This document shows positions 28,177-36,872 of a DNA stretch of 64,000 nucleotides, in pieces (the stretch's first letter is position 1; each line of letters opens with the position of its first letter). Below the pieces are notes generated by a model. It saw only the letters and a list, made by a program, of their open reading frames with translations. It did no database searches and was not told where the DNA came from. The stretch spans positions 4,287,001-4,351,000 of the forward strand of contig NZ_CP121354.1 in assembly GCF_029674545.1 (NCBI RefSeq). The letters run 5' to 3'. A program made the position numbers and the translations under genes. This DNA is from Mesorhizobium sp. WSM4904 (lineage in GTDB: Bacteria; Pseudomonadota; Alphaproteobacteria; Rhizobiales; Rhizobiaceae).

Positions 28177-28215
28177 CGAGTGTTCTCCCTGCCTTGCTGG
28201 CTTCTTAAGGAAAAG

Positions 28216-28243
28216 TTGAACCAATTCTAAAATTGAGTCAATT
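28216..28243. promoter_or_regulatory. Candidate TetR operator in the divergent region
   Basis: Two similar 11-bp words, TTGAACCAATT (28216-28226) and TTGAGTCAATT (28233-28243), spaced 17 bp start to start. The second is inside a perfect palindrome AATTGAGTCAATT (28231-28243, 6-bp arms). The site lies in the 92-bp gap between the divergent TetR gene and the ABC operon, the usual place for a shared operator. Confidence 0.55.
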
Positions 28244-28268
28244 ATGATTTTGTGGCAGAGAGGCGAAT

Positions 28269-28883
28269 ATGAGCGGATTGCGCGAACGGCAGAAGGCGGA
28301 CCGGCACCGCCGCATCATCGATGCGGCGACGGAACTTTTCCGCGAGGCCGGCTATGAAGGCGCCAAGATCGAGGCGATCGCAGCACAAGCCGAAGTCTCG
28401 ATCGGCACGATCTACAACTACTACCAGAACAAGGGCGACATCCTCGGCGCCATCGTGTCGATGGAGGTCAACGAGGTGCTGAATGCCGGGCGAGGGGTGG
28501 TCGCCAGTCCGCCCGCCAATGTCGGCGATGCTCTGGACACGCTGATCGGCATCTATATCGAGCACTCGCTAAACTACCTCAGCAAGGAGATGTGGCGGCA
28601 GGCGATGGCGATTTCGACGCAATTGCCCGACAGTCCTTTCGGTCAGGCTTATACGGCGCTAGACCGCGCGCTCACCGAACAGATCCGCGCCCTGATCGCC
28701 CGCCTGCAGAAGATCGGTCTCGTGCGCGCCGACATAGACGGGCCGGCGGTGGGTGAGCTGATCTTCAACAACATGAACATGATGTTCATCGAGTTCGTGA
28801 AGCGCGACGACGCGAAGATACCGGAGCTGAGGGCGGCGATACGAAGGCAGAATAGGATAGTGGTGGCGGCGATTGGGGTGTGA
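28269..28883 (+). CDS. TetR-family transcriptional regulator
   Basis: A 204-residue repressor-type protein. The N-terminal helix-turn-helix is clear: RRIIDAATELFREAGYEGAK followed by IAAQAEVSIGTIYNYYQNKG. The C-terminal ligand domain (about 65-204) is helical, with no recognisable ligand signature. It is divergent from the ABC uptake operon, with an inverted/direct repeat between, so it probably controls that operon and itself. Confidence 0.92.
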   Translation: MSGLRERQKADRHRRIIDAATELFREAGYEGAKIEAIAAQAEVSIGTIYNYYQNKGDILGAIVSMEVNEVLNAGRGVVASPPANVGDALDTLIGIYIEHSLNYLSKEMWRQAMAISTQLPDSPFGQAYTALDRALTEQIRALIARLQKIGLVRADIDGPAVGELIFNNMNMMFIEFVKRDDAKIPELRAAIRRQNRIVVAAIGV

Positions 28884-28910
28884 AGCGAAATCGCTACCGC
28901 CGAAGCGCCC

Positions 28911-29111
28911 CTAACGGTTGATCAGCCACAGGATCGCCGAGACCACGACGCTGATCAGTATTCCCGTGGTGATGGGAACGTAGAGCCTGAAGTTCTCGCG
29001 CTCGATCACGATATCACCAGGCAACCTGCCGAGGCCGATCCTGGTCACCCATGGCCACAGCAGGCCCACGGCAACTATGCAGAGACCAACGACGATCAGT
29101 GTGCGCGACAT
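28911..29111 (-). CDS. DUF2905 small membrane protein
   Basis: A 66-residue protein with two membrane segments (residues 3-22, RTLIVVGLCIVAVGLLWPWV, and about 46-64, TTGILISVVVSAILWLI) separated by the conserved GRLPGDIVIERENFRLYVP loop of DUF2905. Function not known. It is convergent with the TetR gene and monocistronic. Confidence 0.85.
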   Translation of the reverse strand: MSRTLIVVGLCIVAVGLLWPWVTRIGLGRLPGDIVIERENFRLYVPITTGILISVVVSAILWLINR

Positions 29112-29320
29112 GGCGGCATCCCTGCTGGAATAGCATCCTGTCGGAAATATAGGGGCGACGGTCTCGCCGGCAGCGCCAAGCTCGAAGCCTGTTCTGGTTT
29201 CGGCTATCGGGTGGGCCTTCGCTACCTGGACCGCGAAGGCGCCTTAGTCCCCGAGATTGCCTCTTGAGTTGAAACTGAAATCTGTTACAACCCATAAGGG
29301 CATTCTAAGGGAGGGGTTGG

Positions 29321-29887
29321 ATGCAATTTTCCATCTGGCATTGGGCAATCGTGCTGCTGCTGGTCGGCGTGCCTGTTTTCTTTGCCGTCCGCTCGGCGGC
29401 CAAGCCGTCGCAGAATCCAGGCGACTTGGTGGGATTTGGAGGATGGCTGATGCTGCTGGCAATCGGCCAGACCTTGGCACCATTCCGCACGCTGGCCGAG
29501 CTGTTTTCCTCGAGTGAGGGTTACCAGCAGCTCATGACGCTGCCCAATGGCCCTTTGGCCGTCTGTGGCGAAATCGTACTGTTGCTGGGGTTTACACTGC
29601 TGCAATTGGTTGTTCTTGTCGCAATGCTGCGGCGGAGCCCTCGTTTCAAGCGGCTGTTCCTTTATCAGTGGATCGCCATCCCATTTGTGTTCGCGCTCGA
29701 CGCTGTTTGGACCTCCACGATTCTGGGCGCACCACTCAGTCAGGTTCTCGCGGGAAATGCGCTGGTCGCACCTATCGCCGGATTTGTTCTGACCGGGATT
29801 TGGGTTGCCTATCTGTTCAAGTCGGTGAGGGTAAGGAACACGTTCGGCGAAGCCGCGGCCGCCGCGCAGGTTGCGACGGCCTCGTAG
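29321..29887 (+). CDS. DUF2569 family membrane protein
   Basis: A 188-residue polytopic membrane protein with four hydrophobic segments (about 5-24, 42-60, 83-105, 115-165 region). The LVGFGGWLMLLAIGQTLAP stretch after the first segment and the late LAGNALVAPIAGFVLTGIWV are the features of the DUF2569 family. ATG 29321 is preceded by an AAGGGAGGGG ribosome-binding site. No function can be stated. Confidence 0.75.
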   Translation: MQFSIWHWAIVLLLVGVPVFFAVRSAAKPSQNPGDLVGFGGWLMLLAIGQTLAPFRTLAELFSSSEGYQQLMTLPNGPLAVCGEIVLLLGFTLLQLVVLVAMLRRSPRFKRLFLYQWIAIPFVFALDAVWTSTILGAPLSQVLAGNALVAPIAGFVLTGIWVAYLFKSVRVRNTFGEAAAAAQVATAS

Positions 29888-30029
29888 GCTGCCCTGATCT
29901 GTTTGCATGCCAGCCGATTATCTAGCGTCGCGGAATCGAACCGTCCTCCTCCGCGAAGGCTTCGGAGGAAACGTCCTTGTCCAACAAATCTTCGGGTAGC
30001 CTGCCATCCGAAGCTCGAAGGGCGAAGGA

Positions 30030-30105
30030 TGGTGCCCCCGGCAGGGATCGAACCCGCGACCTTCGGTTTACAAAACCGCTGCTCTACCAGCTGAGCTACA
30101 AGGGC
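30030..30105 (-). tRNA. tRNA-Thr (anticodon TGT)
   Basis: A 76-nt cloverleaf on the minus strand. Acceptor GCCCTTG pairs with CGGGGGC using two G-U pairs; the D-arm is AGCTCAGCTGGTAGAGC, the anticodon loop TTTGTAA gives TGT, and the T-arm GCGGGTTCGATCCCTGC is complete. CCA is encoded. Confidence 0.97.
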
Positions 30106-30249
30106 ACGGCGCTCCGGTAGCACATTTCGTGCGCCAGTAAAGACAAAACTCCGTTTTGGGTTGCTAATGGACCGACCCGGCATGCTGAAAAGCGTCGAGG
30201 GGCTTCCTACATCTCCGGGCAGGTGCAATTGCATCGAACGGGGTGCCGC

Positions 30250-30417
30250 ATGATCAGATTCGTCATCATCCTGCCGCTCATCGTCGTGACCTGGCTTCTT
30301 CTGGTGAAGGCCGTCAGCGATCTGAAGAAAGCCAACATCGACTGGACCGGCGTCGCCACCTTTGTCGGCTTCATCGTGCTCGCCTTCTGGCTGCGGCACG
30401 TCACGGGAATGGGATGA
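30250..30417 (+). CDS. Small two-helix membrane protein
   Basis: A 55-residue protein with hydrophobic segments at residues 3-22 (RFVIILPLIVVTWLLLVKAV) and about 35-48 (GVATFVGFIVLAFW). The ATG at 30250 is the first usable start. No family recognised. A palindromic heptamer-type repeat begins right after its stop codon, the same context as glxR and rlmB. Confidence 0.5.
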   Translation: MIRFVIILPLIVVTWLLLVKAVSDLKKANIDWTGVATFVGFIVLAFWLRHVTGMG

Positions 30418-30421
30418 GGGG

Positions 30422-30501
30422 AGCGAATAGGGAATAGCGAGTAGCGAATAGGGGCGCCGATCGCGAACTGCCCTACTCGCTATTCGCTATTTGCTATTCG
30501 C
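30422..30501. repeat. Inverted repeat built from GCGAATAG-type words
   Basis: An imperfect inverted repeat. The left arm (about 30422-30453) holds GCGAATAG and TAGCGAGTAGCG; the right arm (30471-30501) holds CTACTCGCTATTCGC and CTATTCGC. The same words make up the large array at 36681-36872. It lies just after the small membrane gene and may end its transcript (the right arm is followed by seven A residues, so a terminator would read leftward). Confidence 0.75.
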
Positions 30502-30590
30502 AAAAAAATCTCGAACCTTTTTCACTGCCGCCGCGACAGATGGTCAAGAGGCGGATGGATCGCCTCGGTCACGAAACCAAGGAGATCGTC

Positions 30591-30905
30591 ATGTTCAAGC
30601 GCCCACTCGTTTCCACCCTTATCGCCACCTCCGTCGCCGCCGGCTCGCTCGTCGGCACCGTCCAGCCCTCGGCCGCCCATAGCCATCACCACAACCGCGA
30701 AATCGGTATCGGCATCGCCGCCGGCGTCGGCGGTTTCGTCCTCGGCAGCCTGCTCTCCCAGCAACAGCCGCAGCCGGTCTATGTCGACGAATATGGCGGC
30801 GGTTCCTGGCATGTCCGCCGCTGCCTGGCCCGCTACGCCAGCTACGATCCGGGCTCGGACACCTATATCGGCTACGACGGCTATCCGCACTATTGCAGAC
30901 TCTAA
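30591..30905 (+). CDS. BA14K family exported protein
   Basis: A 104-residue exported protein. The signal peptide runs to about residue 29 (SLVGTVQPSAAH), followed by a His-rich stretch, a Gly-rich hydrophobic segment (IGIAAGVGGFVLGSLLS) and the BA14K C-terminal motif WHVRRCLARYASYDPGSDTYIGY..HYCRL with its Cys pair. The name comes from an immunoreactive Brucella protein with lectin-like properties; its role here is unknown. ATG 30591 has AAGGAG 6 nt upstream. An inverted-repeat terminator follows. Confidence 0.88.
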   Translation: MFKRPLVSTLIATSVAAGSLVGTVQPSAAHSHHHNREIGIGIAAGVGGFVLGSLLSQQQPQPVYVDEYGGGSWHVRRCLARYASYDPGSDTYIGYDGYPHYCRL

Positions 30906-30925
30906 AGACAGGAGCCGGAACACTG

Positions 30926-30952
30926 AAAAGGGGCTGCATGCAGCCCCTTTTT
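30926..30952 (+). terminator. Rho-independent terminator after the BA14K gene
   Basis: A 26-bp perfect palindrome made of AAAAGGGGCTGCA and its complement, ending in TTTT plus a further T. It is placed 20 bp after the stop codon. Confidence 0.9.
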
Positions 30953-30977
30953 CTTTCGTTTTAGCGGACGTTTAGGG

Positions 30978-31421
30978 CTAGGTCTTCGTGCCGGAGTCTA
31001 GGATCGGCAGTCCGGCCGTCCGGCAGGCTTCGCCGACGACAAGCCGCGCGTTCGGCGAATCGTCACCCTTCGCGACGAGTTCGAAGCTGCTTCCGGCATC
31101 CGGGTAGATCTTGGCCACGAAAGGCTCGCTGGCGCCATTGCCGCCGGACGGGCGCCTGGCGTTGACATAGCCGCAGACCACGATCTCCCGACGGCCGTTC
31201 AGCGTCCGCTCGCCGGCCAGCATCGTCCCGAATTTGGCGGCCGAAGGGTCCTGCAGGCGCTGGCGGACGCCGGTGGTGATGATTTCCTCCAGGGCAAGGG
31301 AGATCGGAATGGGCGAGACCGGAACGGAATTGACGCGTTGGCCGCCGGCATCCGGTCGGGGTGCCGCCGCCACGCATCCGCAAAGTGAAGCGGCAGATAA
31401 AAGTTGAACCGTTTTCCGCAT
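30978..31421 (-). CDS. Putative lipoprotein of unknown function
   Basis: A 147-residue protein with an N-terminal signal (MRKTVQLLSAASLCGCVAAA) whose LCGC fits a lipobox, so it is probably a lipid-anchored envelope protein. The rest has a conserved-looking core: QDPSAAKFGTMLAGE and VCGYVNARRPSGG, a pattern seen in small uncharacterised rhizobial proteins. Longer N-terminal reading to 31478 is possible but would bury the signal. No operon partner. Confidence 0.65.
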   Translation of the reverse strand: MRKTVQLLSAASLCGCVAAAPRPDAGGQRVNSVPVSPIPISLALEEIITTGVRQRLQDPSAAKFGTMLAGERTLNGRREIVVCGYVNARRPSGGNGASEPFVAKIYPDAGSSFELVAKGDDSPNARLVVGEACRTAGLPILDSGTKT

Positions 31422-31529
31422 CCATGCCCATTCGCATGCATTCGGATGCCGCGGCAAGCGGCCAACGGTGTACAGCAATTTTGCGAATGTTTAAGCTGGC
31501 GATGAACGGCCAAGGGCGGGGAGGGACTG

Positions 31530-31889
31530 TTGGACGAGCGGGATCCGAAAGAAGATCTGATCGAGCCGGTTTTTCGCAACGGCACGGTCACCACCGTCGG
31601 CATTCTGCTGGCTTTCTCGCTGGGCTTCATCACCCATTGGGCGGCAAACCCGATCCCTTGGCAAACTTATCATCTGGTCGCCGTGGTGCCGATCCTGATC
31701 GGCATTGCCTTGCAGATGCGGGCGCTGGCCCTGCTGCTCGACACGAAGTCGCTGCAGCGGTCGATCTATGCGCGCGCCAATCGCATCTTCATCACCGGCC
31801 TCGTCTTCACGGCCAGCGGCGTCGGGCTGGCGATCCTGCTCGATTTTTTCGACATAGCGGCCAAGAGCGCCTTGCCGGGAGCCTCGTAG
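31530..31889 (+). CDS. Three-helix membrane protein of unknown function
   Basis: A 119-residue protein. Hydrophobic segments: about 20-37 (TTVGILLAFSLGFITHWA), 49-70 (VAVVPILIGIALQMRALALLL), 85-105 (FITGLVFTASGVGLAILLDF). The start is a TTG at 31530, chosen because it has a GGGAGGG site upstream and no earlier ATG is in frame. No named family recognised. The stop codon overlaps a palindromic repeat. Confidence 0.7.
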   Translation: MDERDPKEDLIEPVFRNGTVTTVGILLAFSLGFITHWAANPIPWQTYHLVAVVPILIGIALQMRALALLLDTKSLQRSIYARANRIFITGLVFTASGVGLAILLDFFDIAAKSALPGAS

Positions 31890-31927
31890 AGCAGTTCATC
31901 GTTTCACGGAAACGCTGAACTGCTCTA
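31887..31927. repeat. Palindromic repeat, GAGCAGTTCA type
   Basis: A perfect 12-bp stem TAGAGCAGTTCA (31887-31898) with TGAACTGCTCTA (31916-31927), with an inner CGTTT/AAACG stem. It begins in the stop codon of the preceding gene. It is a rhizobial intergenic palindrome and may serve as a transcript end. Confidence 0.8.
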
Positions 31928-31942
31928 GCTATTTGTCTTTAC

Positions 31943-31986
31943 GCAATTCCGGACGGAAAACCGCTACACACTTTTCCTGGAATTGC
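31943..31986. repeat. Palindromic repeat, GCAATTCC type
   Basis: Arms GCAATTCC (31943-31950) and GGAATTGC (31979-31986) are perfect, with an inner GGAAAA/TTTTCC pair. It directly precedes the stop of the convergent IclR gene. Similar to intergenic elements common in Mesorhizobium chromosomes, recalled rather than searched. Confidence 0.75.
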
Positions 31987-31987
31987 T

Positions 31988-32809
31988 CTAGTACGCCTTC
32001 ACGCCGCCGATCATCTTGGTCACCTCGGCTGCGGCCTCCCGCACCAGCGGGCCGATCTCGGCCACGCGCTCCGGCGTCACCCGCACCGTCGGTCCGGAAA
32101 CGGAAACGCCGCCGATCGGCTCGCCGAATTCGTTGAAGATCGCCGCGGCCACGCAGCGCATGCCTGGATGGCGTTCCTCGTCGTCCACCGACCAGCCGCG
32201 ATGCTTGATGGTCGCCAGATCGTGGGCCAGCGCCGAAATGTCGGACAGCGTCTTGTCGGTGTAGCGCTGCAGGCCCGCCTTGCGCAGGATGGCCGCGACG
32301 CGGTCCGGCTCGAGATGCGCCAGCACCGCCTTGCCGATGCCGGAAGCATGGAATGAGCTGCGCGTGCCCGGCCGGAAGAAGGCGCGGATCGCCTGATGCG
32401 TCTCGACCTGGCTGACAAAGACCACGCAATCGTCCTCGGCGACACCGAGATTGGCGGTCTCGCCGGTCTTTTCCATCAGTTCCTGCATGACGATGCGAGC
32501 GCGGTCGACCAGTTTTCTGCGGCGCAGGAAGGCCGCACCCATGCGGTAGGTCTCGACGCCGATCGACCAGAGCTGGTCGGTCGTATCGAACTCGACCATG
32601 CCGTGGTTTTCCAGCGTGGTCAGCATGCGGTAGGCGGTGGAGGCGGCAATGCCGCTGCGCGCCGCGATCTCGCTCAGCGACAGGCCGCTGGCTTCCGCGA
32701 CGATCGCCAGGATGCGCAGCGCCCGGTCGAGCGACTGCACCGAGGCCAACTCCGACGGCCCGTTGAAAGCGCGCGGCCGCCCGCGCTGGCGCTTTTCCAT
32801 GGTTTCCAT
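31988..32809 (-). CDS. IclR-family transcriptional regulator of the glyoxylate genes
   Basis: A 273-residue regulator. The N-terminal winged helix has LDRALRILAIVAEASGLSLSEIAARSGIAAST..MLTTLENHG (two halves of the IclR HTH). The C-terminal effector domain carries VSQVETHQAIRAFFRPGT, SGIGKAVLAHL and the typical GGVSVSGP near the end. It is divergent from gcl-hyi-glxR; the E. coli relative AllR controls gcl in response to glyoxylate, so the same role is likely. ATG 32809 or 32800 (METMEKRQRG or MEKRQRG) are both possible. Confidence 0.9.
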   Translation of the reverse strand: METMEKRQRGRPRAFNGPSELASVQSLDRALRILAIVAEASGLSLSEIAARSGIAASTAYRMLTTLENHGMVEFDTTDQLWSIGVETYRMGAAFLRRRKLVDRARIVMQELMEKTGETANLGVAEDDCVVFVSQVETHQAIRAFFRPGTRSSFHASGIGKAVLAHLEPDRVAAILRKAGLQRYTDKTLSDISALAHDLATIKHRGWSVDDEERHPGMRCVAAAIFNEFGEPIGGVSVSGPTVRVTPERVAEIGPLVREAAAEVTKMIGGVKAY

Positions 32810-32844
32810 GCCCCGCATTCTGGCCGAATTCCTGCCAAGCACAA

Positions 32845-32887
32845 TGAAAAAGTTTTTCACCGCTTCCCGGAGCGATTTTCTGGAAAA
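32845..32887. promoter_or_regulatory. Candidate IclR operators between regulator and gcl
   Basis: Two inverted repeats in the AT-rich divergent region: TGAAAAAGTTTTTCA (32845-32859, perfect 7-bp arms) and TTTTCTGGAAAA (32876-32887, 5-bp arms). Further TGAAAAA half-sites lie at 32933-32960, nearer gcl. The form GAAAA..TTTTC resembles operators of the AllR/IclR group. Confidence 0.5.
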
Positions 32888-33011
32888 CAAAAAGCAGAGT
32901 GGAATCAGCGCCTAAGAGCCGTTTTTTAGAAATGAAAAAATATTCTGAAAAAATTGAAAAATCGGGAGCGCGCTGGCATCCTCAAGCCAACCAATGAAAT
33001 GGAGGCTGGAC

Positions 33012-34793
<1,782 letters not shown>

Positions 34794-34819
34794 GCCAGGC
34801 GGAAAGAAGGAGAAGAAGA

Positions 34820-35617
34820 ATGCCGCGTTTTTCAGCCAATCTTTCGATGCTCTTCGGCGAGCACGAGTTCCTCGATCGCTTCGATGCCGCCGCCCGCGCC
34901 GGCTTCAAGGGCGTGGAATATATCGGACCCTACGACCATGCGCCCGACGTCGTCGCCGCGCGCCTCAAGAAGAACGGCCTGACACAGGTTCTGTTCAACC
35001 TGCCGGTCGGCGACTGGGCGAAGGGCGAGCGCGGCATCGCCGCGCTGCCCGACCGGGTGCCGGAGTTCCGCCAGGGCGTCGCCAAGGCGATCTCTTATGC
35101 ACACGCGCTGGGCTGCGAGCAGATCAACTGCCTCGCCGGCATCGCGCCGCAGGGTGCCGATCGCGCGGTGCTGGAGAATGTCTTTGCCGAGAACCTCGCA
35201 TTCGCGGCCGAAAAACTGGAGCAGGCCGGCATCAAATTGCTGATCGAGCCGATCAACACCCGCGACATCCCTGGCTTCTTCCTGAGCCATACGGACCAGG
35301 CGCTGGAGCTGATCGACCGCATCGGCTCGAAGAACCTGTTCCTGCAATACGACATCTATCACATGCAGATCATGGAGGGGGATCTCGCCCGTACCATCGA
35401 GGCAAACCTCGGCCGCATCGCGCATATCCAGCTTGCGGACAATCCCGGCCGTCACGAGCCGGGGACGGGCGAGATCAACTATCCTTTCCTCTACGAGCAT
35501 ATCGACCGCCTCGGCTATTCCGGCTGGATCGGCGCCGAATACAAGCCGAAAGCCGGCACCGAGGCCGGGCTCGGCTGGTTCCGAGGGTTTGCCGGGCAGG
35601 GGAGTGCGGCGGCGTAG
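34820..35617 (+). CDS. hyi: Hydroxypyruvate isomerase
   Basis: A 265-residue TIM-barrel enzyme of the AP-endonuclease-2 type, interconverting hydroxypyruvate and tartronate semialdehyde. Features: MPRFSANLSMLFGEHEFLDR at the start, the metal-site segments LLIEPINTRDIPGFF and LQYDIYHMQIMEGD, and GRHEPGTGEINYPFL near the end, all as in E. coli Hyi. It starts 26 bp after gcl, with GAAGGAGAAG upstream. Confidence 0.94.
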   Translation: MPRFSANLSMLFGEHEFLDRFDAAARAGFKGVEYIGPYDHAPDVVAARLKKNGLTQVLFNLPVGDWAKGERGIAALPDRVPEFRQGVAKAISYAHALGCEQINCLAGIAPQGADRAVLENVFAENLAFAAEKLEQAGIKLLIEPINTRDIPGFFLSHTDQALELIDRIGSKNLFLQYDIYHMQIMEGDLARTIEANLGRIAHIQLADNPGRHEPGTGEINYPFLYEHIDRLGYSGWIGAEYKPKAGTEAGLGWFRGFAGQGSAAA

Positions 35618-35637
35618 GCGATTTCCGAGAACGGCCG

Positions 35638-35763
35638 GCGCTGCCCCTCACCCTTACCCTCTCCCCGTGAAGGACGGGGAGAGGGGGCGCCGGCGCTGGA
35701 GCGCGTCCTTCTCCCCGTCACCATACGGGGAGAAGGTGCCGGCAGGCGGATGAGGGGCAGCGC
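35638..35763. repeat. Long rhizobial-type palindromic repeat between hyi and glxR
   Basis: Outer arms of 13 bp, GCGCTGCCCCTCA (35638-35650) and its complement (35751-35763), enclose two smaller hairpins: CTCTCCCCGT..ACGGGGAGAG (about 35659-35685) and CTTCTCCCCGT..ACGGGGAGAAG (about 35709-35735). It belongs to the same repeat class as 6513-6663 and sits inside the glyoxylate gene cluster. Confidence 0.88.
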
Positions 35764-35798
35764 TAGCCTCTGAAATAATCGGACAAAGGAGCAAACAA

Positions 35799-36683
35799 AT
35801 GGAAACGATCGGCTTCATCGGACTGGGCATCATGGGCGCGCCGATGGCGGGGCACCTGCTCGATGCCGGCTATCCGGTCGTCGCCAGCGACCATCGCTCG
35901 AAGCCGCCAGCCGATCTCGTCGCCAAAGGGCTGAAGACCGTGACCGGCCACAATGCCGTGGCCAAGGCCGCCGACATCGTCATCACCATGGTGCCCGACA
36001 CGCCGCAGGTGGCCGATGTGCTGTTCGGTGAGAACGGCGTCGCTTCAGGTCTGTCGAAGGGCAAGCTCGTCATCGACATGAGCTCGATCTCGCCGATCGC
36101 CACCAAGGATTTTGCCAAAAAAATCAACGATCTCGGCTGCGATTATCTTGACGCGCCGGTGTCCGGCGGCGAGGTCGGCGCCAAGGCGGCCTCGCTCACC
36201 ATCATGGTCGGCGGCGAGGAGAAGGCCTTCGAACGCGCCAGGCCTGTCTTCGAGAAGATGGGCAAGAACATCACGCTCGTCGGGCCGAACGGCGTCGGTC
36301 AGACCACCAAGGTCGCTAACCAGATCGTGGTGGCGCTCACCATCGAGGCGGTCGGCGAGGCCCTTGTCTTCGCCTCGAAGGCCGGCGCCGATCCGGCCAA
36401 GGTTCGCCAGGCGCTGATGGGCGGGCTCGCCGCCTCCCGCATCCTCGAAGTGCATGGCGAGCGCATGATCAAGCGCACCTTCGCGCCCGGCTTCCGCATC
36501 GAACTGCACCAGAAGGACCTCAACCTGGCGCTGGAAGGCGCCAAGGCGCTGGGTGTTGCGCTGCCCAACACCTCGACCACGCAGCAGTTGTTCAATTCCT
36601 GCGCCGCCAACGGCGGAGCCAAGGAGGATCACTCGGCGCTGGTCAAGGCGCTGGAGAGGATGGCGGGGTACGAAGTGGCCTAG
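35799..36683 (+). CDS. glxR: Tartronate semialdehyde reductase (2-hydroxy-3-oxopropionate reductase)
   Basis: A 294-residue NAD(P)H-dependent beta-hydroxyacid dehydrogenase that reduces tartronate semialdehyde to D-glycerate. The Rossmann motif is IGFIGLGIMGAPMAGHLLDAG, the substrate-binding loop DAPVSGGEVGAKAASLTIMV, and the catalytic Lys is in GQTTKVANQIVV. The pattern fits GlxR/GarR. It follows hyi after 181 bp because of an interposed palindrome and has its own AAAGGAG ribosome-binding site. The stop codon is at the left edge of the heptamer repeat element. Confidence 0.93.
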   Translation: METIGFIGLGIMGAPMAGHLLDAGYPVVASDHRSKPPADLVAKGLKTVTGHNAVAKAADIVITMVPDTPQVADVLFGENGVASGLSKGKLVIDMSSISPIATKDFAKKINDLGCDYLDAPVSGGEVGAKAASLTIMVGGEEKAFERARPVFEKMGKNITLVGPNGVGQTTKVANQIVVALTIEAVGEALVFASKAGADPAKVRQALMGGLAASRILEVHGERMIKRTFAPGFRIELHQKDLNLALEGAKALGVALPNTSTTQQLFNSCAANGGAKEDHSALVKALERMAGYEVA

Positions 36684-36872
36684 CAAATAGCGAATAGGGA
36701 GTAGCGAATAGGGATTGCAGGCCGGCAGCCCGCAGTGTTCCGCCTATTCGCTATTCGCTATTCGCTATTCGCTATTCGCTATTCGCTATTCGCTATTCGC
36801 TATTCGCTATTCGCTATTCGCTATTCGCTATTCGCTATTCGCTATTCGCTATTCGCTATTCGCTATTCGCTA
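36681..36872. repeat. CTATTCG heptanucleotide array with opposed left arm
   Basis: From 36744 to 36872 the unit CTATTCG is repeated 18 times without error plus three more bases (129 bp). A left part (36681-36712) has the complementary words TAGCAAATAGCGAATAG and GTAGCGAATAG. The array could pair with the left part into a long hairpin. The glxR stop lies at its left edge and the rlmB stop (TAG read leftward at 36856-36858) lies inside it. Perfect repeats of this length are expected to change copy number by slippage. Confidence 0.95.

Noticed and set aside
29903..30094. Reading frame with the string PAGIEPATFGLQNRCSTS over the tRNA-Thr gene
   Set aside because: This is the well-known false protein produced by translating the antisense strand of a tRNA; the tRNA is complete on the minus strand.
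36744..36872. Tandem array considered as a CRISPR
   Set aside because: The repeat unit is 7 bp with no spacers and no cas genes; it is a simple heptanucleotide array.
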